A stretch of 64,000 bases of DNA from positions 1 through 64,000 of the forward strand of contig NZ_JAPKNM010000050.1 of NCBI RefSeq assembly GCF_026460985.1, given 5' to 3'. Origin of the DNA: Sphingomonas sp. GTDB taxonomy: Bacteria > Pseudomonadota > Alphaproteobacteria > Sphingomonadales > Sphingomonadaceae. This document shows positions 19,192 to 25,904 of this stretch, piece after piece. Under the pieces are notes generated by a model. It saw only the letters and a list, made by a program, of their open reading frames with translations, was not told the origin of the DNA and ran no database searches. The first letter of the stretch is position 1. Each line of letters starts with the position of its first letter. A program made the position numbers and the translations under genes.

Positions 19192-20475
19192 TCATACCTC
19201 GCTCCCAATATTCGGGAGCAGGGACAGCGGCTTGCGGCCGCCGGCGAGGATCTGCTGGTTGATCCGCCGGAGCGCAACGCCTCGTCGGCCGCGCGCGCGA
19301 TCGGCCAGCCCGAGCCAGACCAGGGCCTCGGCGGCGCGGACCGCGGGATCGCCGACGATGCGATCGAGATCCATGTCGAACGGCGCGAAATAGGCCGGAA
19401 CGCCCTGGAGGCGGTCGAGCGCCGCGCGGGCCCTGGCGACGCTCCAGCGGCGGTGGTGGATACCGGTATCGACCAGCCCGCGGACGACGCGGAACAGCAG
19501 CCAGTGAATGTGGCCGAGCTCATCGAGCGGCTTGCCGCGCCAGGCGCCATGATCGGCCATCAGTTGCTCGGCATGGATCGCCCAGCCTTCGCTGAAGGCC
19601 GGCAGATAGGCGATGCGAAGCGGATGCGGGTTCGCCGCCGCCTCGATCGGAAGCTGGACCATATGGCCCGGCAGCAGCTCGTGATGGACGACGCTGCCGA
19701 GACTCCAGCGCGGGCGGCGGCGGATATGCTTCAGGTCGACGAAATAGGCGCCGGACTGGCCGGGCGAAGGCAGCTGCCGATAGCCCTGCTTCCCCGCCGC
19801 CTCGTCGGCGCGGCTTATGCGGCGGACGCTGACGTCGAGGCTGGCGCGGGGCACCAGGCCGATCAGCGCGGGCAGCGCCCAGCGCGCCGCGTCGAGGCAC
19901 CGGTTCATGTCCGCGACCGCGGCGTCGCGTCCGGCATCGTCGTCGGCATAATGCCAGCGCGGATCGGCGAACATCGCAGTGAAGCGCGCGCCGACATCGC
20001 CCTTGGCGAACCCCGCCGCGCGCATCAGCCGGTCGGCACGCGCGCCGAGCCGGGCGGCTTCGCGTTCGAACCGGCGGTGCGCGGCCTCGGGATCGACGCG
20101 TTCGCCGACATGGCGTTCGAGCAGGAGTGCATAGGCCGCGGCGCCATTGGCTTGCTGCCAGATGCCCTCGGATGACCGCGGCAGGCGATAGGGCCCGTCC
20201 GCCTTACCGCCGGGAACCAGGCGCGCAAGTTGCGAATCTATCGCAAGAGCGCTGCGAATGGTTCGCAAATCGATGGCTGCCGAAGGTGACAGGGAGGCTA
20301 GGCCCACGCCTTCGAGCCCGGCCAGTCGCGTTTCATAGTCGGGAAGCGTGGCGAGCCCGTCGAGCGCCTCGCGCAGGCTTGCGTCGCCGCCGGACTGGCC
20401 CAAGGCGGGAAGCGCCGGCAACACCGTCGCGGCGGCCAGCCCGCCGAGCAGTTCGCGGCGGCGCAGCGCGATCAT
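19192..20475 (-). CDS. Exported DUF885 family protein (putative metallopeptidase)
   Basis: 427 residues from the ATG at 20475, which opens a signal peptide with an Arg run (MIALRRRELLGGLAAATVLP through LGQ). The body is helical. The segment VVHHELLPGHMVQ holds the H-E-x3-G-H core of DUF885 proteins, which are thought to be gluzincin-like peptidases, followed by AYLPAFSEGWAIHAEQLM with a Glu that could complete the site. A peptidase inside a uronate operon is unexpected. It lies 97 bases upstream of the MFS gene and 123 bases downstream of the hydratase gene, all on the minus strand. Confidence 0.75.
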   Translation of the reverse strand: MIALRRRELLGGLAAATVLPALPALGQSGGDASLREALDGLATLPDYETRLAGLEGVGLASLSPSAAIDLRTIRSALAIDSQLARLVPGGKADGPYRLPRSSEGIWQQANGAAAYALLLERHVGERVDPEAAHRRFEREAARLGARADRLMRAAGFAKGDVGARFTAMFADPRWHYADDDAGRDAAVADMNRCLDAARWALPALIGLVPRASLDVSVRRISRADEAAGKQGYRQLPSPGQSGAYFVDLKHIRRRPRWSLGSVVHHELLPGHMVQLPIEAAANPHPLRIAYLPAFSEGWAIHAEQLMADHGAWRGKPLDELGHIHWLLFRVVRGLVDTGIHHRRWSVARARAALDRLQGVPAYFAPFDMDLDRIVGDPAVRAAEALVWLGLADRARGRRGVALRRINQQILAGGRKPLSLLPNIGSEV

Positions 20476-20598
20476 CGGCGCGCCTGCGCCGGCAGCGCAA
20501 ACGTTCCGATCGTCATGCGAAACCGGGGGTGCGCAGCGACCTTCCATGCCGCCGCACTCGCCTCTCCCATGCGCTCTCCACTTCGCTCGCCCGCCTTC

Positions 20599-21390
20599 TT
20601 ACGAGGCGCTGATCCTGCACGCCACTTCCATGCCCTCACCGAACCGGCATTCGACCAGATCGCCCGGCCTGACCGGATGGACACCGGTGACAGCGCCGCT
20701 CGACACCCATTGCCCCGCCTCGAGCGCGATCCCGCGCGCGGCCATCAGCTCAAGCAGGAAGCGCACTGCGCCGACGGGGCCGTCGAGCATCGTCTCGGCC
20801 GTCGCCGCGCCGATGCGCTCGCCGTTGATGTCCAACTCGACCGGCCATGCCTTGATGTCGGCCGAGCGCCAGTCCTTGATCTCGGCGCCGATCACCAGAC
20901 CGTTATTGTTGCCGAAATCGGAGATGGTCACCGTCGGGCCGAGCGCGTTGATCCCCGGAAAGGGCGAGCTGGCGATCTCGATCCCGATATGGACCGCGTC
21001 GACCAGGTCGGCGGCCTCTTCCTCGGTGAAGCGGAGCTTGCCGGCGGGCGGCGCGGCACGCAGCCGCAGGAGGAACTCGGCCTCGGCGGCGCCGAAGCCT
21101 TCGCCGAAGATCGGCATCTCGAGCCCGTCACGCGCCGCGACGATGCGATCGGTGAAGATCGGACCCGCCAACCGGTCGACCCCGTCGCGCGGCGGATTGA
21201 TGCGGCCGACCTTCCAGCCGCCGATCGCCCGGCCATCGAACGCGATGGCATGGTCCTGCACGACATAGGCGTCGTCGAGCGCTGGCGGCAACGCGCCTGG
21301 ATATTCGGGAAGCGCACGCCCCTCGCGACGCGCCGCGACGAACGTCTCGGCAATCCGGCGCGCTTCCTCGGCAAATTGAACGGATCCCAC
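20599..21390 (-). CDS. FAH-family 2-keto-4-pentenoate hydratase-like enzyme
   Basis: 263 residues from a GTG with AAGGGG upstream. It has the layout of the hydratase/decarboxylase branch of the fumarylacetoacetate hydrolase fold (MhpD/HpcG): VVQDHAIAFDGRAIGGWKVG, GAAEAEFLLRL with acidic metal ligands, and VSSGAVTGVHPVRPGD. MhpD-like enzymes add water to 2-hydroxy-dienoates in aromatic degradation, but no aromatic genes are present here. A palindromic operator (21430-21443) lies 40 bases upstream, so it probably acts on a keto-deoxy acid from uronate metabolism. The true substrate is not known. Confidence 0.8.
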   Translation of the reverse strand: MGSVQFAEEARRIAETFVAARREGRALPEYPGALPPALDDAYVVQDHAIAFDGRAIGGWKVGRINPPRDGVDRLAGPIFTDRIVAARDGLEMPIFGEGFGAAEAEFLLRLRAAPPAGKLRFTEEEAADLVDAVHIGIEIASSPFPGINALGPTVTISDFGNNNGLVIGAEIKDWRSADIKAWPVELDINGERIGAATAETMLDGPVGAVRFLLELMAARGIALEAGQWVSSGAVTGVHPVRPGDLVECRFGEGMEVACRISAS

Positions 21391-21429
21391 CAGGCCCCTT
21401 CCTCTCGATCAGTTTCGCCGAGGATTAGG

Positions 21430-21443
21430 GGAAACCGGTGTCA
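21430..21443. promoter_or_regulatory. Candidate LacI-family operator, copy 1
   Basis: GGAAACCGGTGTCA, centred on ACCGGT, 40 bases upstream of the hydratase GTG. The right half matches TGACACCGGT perfectly in reverse; the left half is degenerate. It belongs to the five-copy set of this locus. Confidence 0.55.
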
Positions 21444-21488
21444 TTGGCAACGGGGGATGCGCGCCGGATGTGGATTTTGTCGCCACGT

Positions 21489-21570
21489 CGTCGTCCCGGC
21501 GAACGCCGGGACCTCAGGCCGCGGGCGAACCGCTCATCGCACGCGATCCCGGCTTCCGCCGGGATGACGG
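21489..21570. repeat. Inverted repeat (GTCCCGGCGAACGCCGGGA family)
   Basis: Outer arms with cores CCCGGCGAACGCCGGG (left) and CCCGGCTTCCGCCGGG (right) face each other around a centre containing GGCCGCGGGCGAAC. The same family occurs at 62218-62298. It abuts the stop of uxaA and separates it from the hydratase gene. Confidence 0.85.
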
Positions 21571-21571
21571 A

Positions 21572-23053
21572 TCAGAGCGTAACCCCGCGCTTCCAGAACG
21601 CGATCTCGCGCTCGCCATTGCGCTCGGCCGCCGTCTCCGCGCCCGAAGCGATCGCGACGATGCGGTCGATCAACGCTTCTTCCGCGGCCTCGAAACCCTC
21701 GGTCAGCACCTGCCCCGCGTCGAAATCGATCCAGCCGGGTTTCCGGTTGGCGAGATCGCTGTTCGAGGCGATCTTGACCGTCGGCACCGGGAAGCCGAGC
21801 GGCGTGCCGCGCCCGGTGGTGAACAGGATCACGGTCGCCCCCGCCGCTGCGAGCGCGGTGGAGGAGACGGCGTCGTTGCCGGGCGCTTCGAGCAAAGTCA
21901 GCCCGGTGCGCTCGATACGCTCGCCATAGCGCTTGACATCGGTGAGCGTGGCGTGACCGGCCTTCTGGACGGCGCCGAGCGACTTCTCCTCCAGCGTCGT
22001 GATGCCGCCCGCGACATTGCCGGGCGACGGATTCTCCGAAACCGGCTCGCCATGGCTGAGGAAATAGGTCTTGAAGTCGTTGACCACACCGACGACGCCT
22101 TCGAACACCGCACGGCTCTCGGCGCGGTCCATCAGCATCTGCTCGGCGCCGAAAATCTCGGGAATCTCGGTGACGATCGCGCTGCCGCCCGCGGCGGTGA
22201 CGACGTCGCTCATCCGCCCGACCAGGGGATTTGCGGTGAGGCCCGAGAAACCGTCCGAGCCGCCGCACTTCACGCCGAGCACCAGCCGGTCGAGCCCCAC
22301 GGGCTCGCGCTTCGTCCTTGCGGCCTCGGCGGCGAGTTCGGCGACCGCGGCAAGGCCGTCCTCGAACTCGTCGGCCGAATTCTGCGCGATCACGGTACGG
22401 ATACGCGCCCGATAGCTTTCGGGCACTTCCTCGAGCAGGCGCGCGAGTTGGTTCGATTCGCAGCCCAGCCCGATCAGCAGCACGCCGCCGGCATTGGGAT
22501 GCGCGGCGAGCGCGGCGAGCATGCGGCGCGTGGCGCCGAGATCGTCGCCGAGCTGCGAGCAGCCATAGGGATGCGCGAAGGCGTGGACGCCGTCGACCTG
22601 ATCCGCATGGCGGCGCCCGGCCTCGGCGGCGATCCGCTCGGCGGTGCGGCCGACGCAGCCGACGGTGGGCAGGATCCAGATTTCGTTGCGCGTACCCACG
22701 CGGCCGTCCGGCCGGACATAGCCGAGGAAGGTGCGCGCGCCGGGCGCGACGGCGCGCGGCTCGGGGTGCGGGTCGTAGCGATAGTCGAGCGTGCCCGAGA
22801 GACCGGTCGCAAGGTTATGGCTGTGGACATGGTCGCCGGCCACGATCGGTGCGGTGGCGCAACCGATTGGGAAACCGAACTTTCTGACTTCGGCACCCGC
22901 CTCGATATCGGCGAGGGCGATCTTGTGACCTTTGGGGATGTCGGCACGGGCGACGATCGCGGTTCCGCCGATGTCGACCGTCTCGCCCGCAGCAACGGCC
23001 TCGAGCAGGGTCGCGACATGGTCGTTCGAATGGATCTTGAGGGCAGTCGTCAT
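21572..23053 (-). CDS. uxaA: Altronate dehydratase
   Basis: 493 residues, full length. It dehydrates D-altronate to KDG, the third step of galacturonate breakdown. The N-terminal SAF domain (about 1-90, IHSNDHVATLLEAVAAGETV) is followed by the catalytic UxaA region with conserved GRVGTRNEIWILPTVGCVG, VHAFAHPYGCSQLG and LGVKCGGSDGFSGLTANP, the last holding iron-binding Cys. The ATG is preceded by CCGGAACG. The partner oxidoreductase gene uxaB is not in this window. An operator lies 79 bases upstream, shared with the divergent esterase. Confidence 0.95.
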   Translation of the reverse strand: MTTALKIHSNDHVATLLEAVAAGETVDIGGTAIVARADIPKGHKIALADIEAGAEVRKFGFPIGCATAPIVAGDHVHSHNLATGLSGTLDYRYDPHPEPRAVAPGARTFLGYVRPDGRVGTRNEIWILPTVGCVGRTAERIAAEAGRRHADQVDGVHAFAHPYGCSQLGDDLGATRRMLAALAAHPNAGGVLLIGLGCESNQLARLLEEVPESYRARIRTVIAQNSADEFEDGLAAVAELAAEAARTKREPVGLDRLVLGVKCGGSDGFSGLTANPLVGRMSDVVTAAGGSAIVTEIPEIFGAEQMLMDRAESRAVFEGVVGVVNDFKTYFLSHGEPVSENPSPGNVAGGITTLEEKSLGAVQKAGHATLTDVKRYGERIERTGLTLLEAPGNDAVSSTALAAAGATVILFTTGRGTPLGFPVPTVKIASNSDLANRKPGWIDFDAGQVLTEGFEAAEEALIDRIVAIASGAETAAERNGEREIAFWKRGVTL

Positions 23054-23131
23054 GCGCGTTCCGGGGCGCCCGTGCGCCGCTGGCTATGTGGGTCGAAACG
23101 GCTCGCGACGCAATGCCGTTGCAAACCCATC

Positions 23132-23145
23132 TGACACCGGTTACC
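23132..23145. promoter_or_regulatory. Candidate LacI-family operator, copy 2
   Basis: TGACACCGGTTACC between the divergent uxaA and carboxylesterase genes, 79 bases from the uxaA start and 40 from the esterase start. The left half is perfect. Its position allows control of both directions. Confidence 0.6.
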
Positions 23146-23184
23146 GGCTTAGGCAAGCATAGCAATGCGTTAGGGGAGTGAGCG

Positions 23185-24738
23185 ATGATCGACCGCCGCG
23201 CGCTGCTGGGGGGCGCCGCCGCCTCCGCGACGCTGATCGCCGGGCGTGCCTGGGGCCAGTCGGCCGCGCCGGTCCGCACCGCCGCGGGCGCCTTCCAGGG
23301 CGTGATCGAGGGCGGCGTGCGCGTCTTTCGCGGCATCCGCTACGGCCGCGCCGAGCGCTTCCGCGCGCCGGTCCCCGTCCCCGCCCCTGCCGAAGTGCAG
23401 CCGGTGGACGGCTTCGGGCCGACCGCACCGCAATCGGGCAACCGCTACGGCGCGCAGTCCGAGGACTGCCTGTTCCTCAACATCTGGACCGCCGAGGCGA
23501 ACCCGCGCGCGCTGAAGCCAGTGATGCTCTACATCCATGGCGGCGCCTATTCGGGCGGCAGCGTCACCGATCCGCTCAACGACGGACGGGCGCTAGCGGC
23601 GCGGGGCGACGTGGTGGCGGTGACGGTCAACCACCGGCTCAACGCCTTCGGCTATCTCTACCTCGCGCGGCTCGACCCGCGCTTCCCCGACAGCGGCAAT
23701 CTAGGCCAGCTCGACCTGATCCTCGCGCTCCAATGGGTGCGCGACAACATCGTAGCGTTCGGCGGCGACCCGAGGCGCGTGATGGTGTTCGGCCAGTCGG
23801 GCGGCGGCGCCAAGATCGCGACGATGATGGGCATGCCCGCCGCCAAGGGCCTGTTCCACCGCGCCGCGACGATGAGCGGGCAGCAGGTCACCGCCTCGGG
23901 CCCGCTCAACGCCACGGCGCGGACCCGGGCGTATCTCGGCAAGCTCGGCGTCAAGGAGAACGACCTCGGCGCGCTGCTGGCGATGCCGCGGGAGAAATTG
24001 ATCGAGGGCCTCGCCGCGACCGATCCGGTGCTCGGCGGCGGAGTCTATTTCGGGCCGGTGCTCGACATGAAATGGCTCACCCGCCACCCCTTCTGGCCCG
24101 ACGCCAACCCGCAGTCGCTCGGCATTCCGATGATCCTCGGCAACACGCATGACGAGACGCGCGCCTTCATCGCGCCGGATTCGGCCAAGATGCGCGACCT
24201 CGGCTGGGGCAATATCGCCGAGCGGATCGCGCCCGAATTGCGCATCGACATCCTGCCCGAATGGGTCGTCTCCGAATATCGCACTCGCTATCCGGGCTGG
24301 ACTCCCGAGCAGGTCTTCTACGACGCGACCACCTGCGGGCGGAGCTGGCGCGGCCAGGTGATCGAGGCCGAGGAGCGCGCAAAGGCCGGCGCACCCGGCT
24401 TTGTCTACCAGCTCGATTTCGGCTCGCGCACCGATCCGCGGCGCGGCGCCTTCCATACGATGGACATCCCGCTGGTATTCGGGACGCTCGCTGCCGAGGG
24501 TTCGCAGACCGGGACCGGTGCGGACGCCCATGCGGCTTCGAAGGCGATGCAGGACAGCTTCGTCGCCTTCGCGCGCGCCGGCGACCCCAACCATGCCGGC
24601 CTGCCGCGCTGGCCGCGCTACGGCCTCGACAAGCGCGCGACGATGGTCTTCGATGCGCGCAGCCATGTCGAGAACGACCCGCGCAAATGGCAGCGCGAGC
24701 TGTTCGCGCGCGTACCCTATATCCAGCCCGGCACCTGA
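23185..24738 (+). CDS. Exported type-B carboxylesterase
   Basis: 517 residues with an N-terminal signal peptide containing an Arg pair (IDRRALLGGAAASATLIAG, cut near WGQ). Type-B carboxylesterase features in order: EDCLFLNIWT, PVMLYIHGGAYSGGS (oxyanion hole), the nucleophile Ser in VFGQSGGGAKIA, and a late His in FHTMDIPLVFG. It should hydrolyse carboxyl or acyl esters in the periplasm; beside pectin genes, methyl or feruloyl esters of pectin are plausible substrates. GGGGAGTG precedes the ATG. It is divergent from uxaA and co-directional with the next esterase, 30 bases downstream. Confidence 0.88.
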   Translation: MIDRRALLGGAAASATLIAGRAWGQSAAPVRTAAGAFQGVIEGGVRVFRGIRYGRAERFRAPVPVPAPAEVQPVDGFGPTAPQSGNRYGAQSEDCLFLNIWTAEANPRALKPVMLYIHGGAYSGGSVTDPLNDGRALAARGDVVAVTVNHRLNAFGYLYLARLDPRFPDSGNLGQLDLILALQWVRDNIVAFGGDPRRVMVFGQSGGGAKIATMMGMPAAKGLFHRAATMSGQQVTASGPLNATARTRAYLGKLGVKENDLGALLAMPREKLIEGLAATDPVLGGGVYFGPVLDMKWLTRHPFWPDANPQSLGIPMILGNTHDETRAFIAPDSAKMRDLGWGNIAERIAPELRIDILPEWVVSEYRTRYPGWTPEQVFYDATTCGRSWRGQVIEAEERAKAGAPGFVYQLDFGSRTDPRRGAFHTMDIPLVFGTLAAEGSQTGTGADAHAASKAMQDSFVAFARAGDPNHAGLPRWPRYGLDKRATMVFDARSHVENDPRKWQRELFARVPYIQPGT

Positions 24739-24768
24739 CCGCCGGGCGGCTTCCAGGAGGTTTGCCGG

Positions 24769-25758
24769 ATGAAGTTCGATCGTCGTTCCGCCCTGCTCGC
24801 CGGGCTCGTCGCGCCCCTGGCCGCCAAGGCCCAGACCGCGCCGCCGCTCAGCGACAAGCCGCTGCCAGCGGGGCTGACCGATCCGACCGAGACGATCGAC
24901 CTGTGGCCCAAAGGCGCACCGGGCAAGCCGGCGAAACTGCCGGTGGAGAAGGTGGCCGAGCGCAGCACCGACGCGGCGCTGACCGATCGCTCGGTGACCG
25001 GGGTCTCCAATCCGCGGATGGCGGTGTTCCGCCCGCGCGTCGCCAACGGCGCCTCGGTGCTGATCATGCCCGGCGGCGGCTATGTCCGGATCGTGCTCGA
25101 TCATGAAGGCTATGTGCTGGGGCGCTGGCTCGCGGCGCAGGGGTTCACGGCCTATGTGCTCTTCTATCGCCTGCCCGGCGACGGCTGGGCCGCGGGCCCC
25201 GATGTCGCGCTGTCCGACGCGCAGCGCGCGATGCGGCTGATCCGCGCGCGGGCGATCCGCGACGGCCTGGATCCCGAGCGGGTCGCGGCGATCGGCTTCT
25301 CGGCGGGCGGGCATCTCTGCGCCGACCTGGCGACGCGCCATGCGGTCAAGACCTACGAGCCGGTGGACGCGGCCGACAAGCTCGGCGCGCGACCGTTCGT
25401 CGCGGCGCCGATCTATCCGGTGATCTCGATGACCGCGCCGATCGCGCATGCCGGATCGCGCGAGCAGTTGATCGGCAAGGATGCGAGCCCCGAGCGCGAA
25501 GCCGCCCATTCGCCGCACCTCAACGTGACCAAGGCCACCCCGCCCTGCTTCCTCTGCCATGCCGAGGACGATGGCGCGGTGCCGGTGGAGAACAGCCTGT
25601 TGCTGCGCGCCGCGCTCAAGGCGGCGGGCGTGCCGGTGGAGACGCATCTGTTCACGAGCGGCGGACACGGCTTCGGCATGACCAAGGCGATCGGCAAGCC
25701 GGCAGGAGTGTGGCCCGAGCTGTTCCTGACCTGGGCGCGGAGCCAGGGGCTGGGCTGA
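24769..25758 (+). CDS. Alpha/beta-hydrolase, acetyl-esterase type (exported)
   Basis: 329 residues. Signal peptide KFDRRSALLAGLVAPLAAKA. Core motifs [25 protein letters not shown] (nucleophile Ser), LCHAEDDGAVPVENS (Asp) and SGGHGFGM (His). It is clearly paralogous to the product of 11267-12229, sharing the stretch FYRLPGDGWAAGP versus [13 protein letters not shown] and the Ser motif. AGGAGG lies 9 bases before the ATG. It forms a two-gene unit with the type-B carboxylesterase and is probably a pectin or hemicellulose deacetylase. Confidence 0.83.
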   Translation: MKFDRRSALLAGLVAPLAAKAQTAPPLSDKPLPAGLTDPTETIDLWPKGAPGKPAKLPVEKVAERSTDAALTDRSVTGVSNPRMAVFRPRVANGASVLIMPGGGYVRIVLDHEGYVLGRWLAAQGFTAYVLFYRLPGDGWAAGPDVALSDAQRAMRLIRARAIRDGLDPERVAAIGFSAGGHLCADLATRHAVKTYEPVDAADKLGARPFVAAPIYPVISMTAPIAHAGSREQLIGKDASPEREAAHSPHLNVTKATPPCFLCHAEDDGAVPVENSLLLRAALKAAGVPVETHLFTSGGHGFGMTKAIGKPAGVWPELFLTWARSQGLG

Positions 25759-25761
25759 CGC

Positions 25762-25851
25762 CCCCTCCGTTCGTGCTGAGCTTGTCGAAGCACCGTTCTT
25801 CTCTTCGAAGGAAGGATGGCCCTTCGACAAGCTCAGGGCGAACGGAGGGGT
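25762..25851. repeat. Inverted repeat (CTTCGACAAGCTCAG family)
   Basis: The left arm, CTCCGTTCGTGCTGAGCTTGTCG (shown here as a description of 25764-25790), is mirrored by the right arm 25820-25850 with core CTTCGACAAGCTCAGGGCG. It lies between two convergent genes and may serve as a bidirectional transcription barrier. This is a widespread intergenic element in sphingomonads. Confidence 0.85.
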
Positions 25852-25904
25852 TGTTCCGTACAAAGGGAAACGGCGCGGAATTGCTCCCGCGCCATTCGTC
25901 ACAA

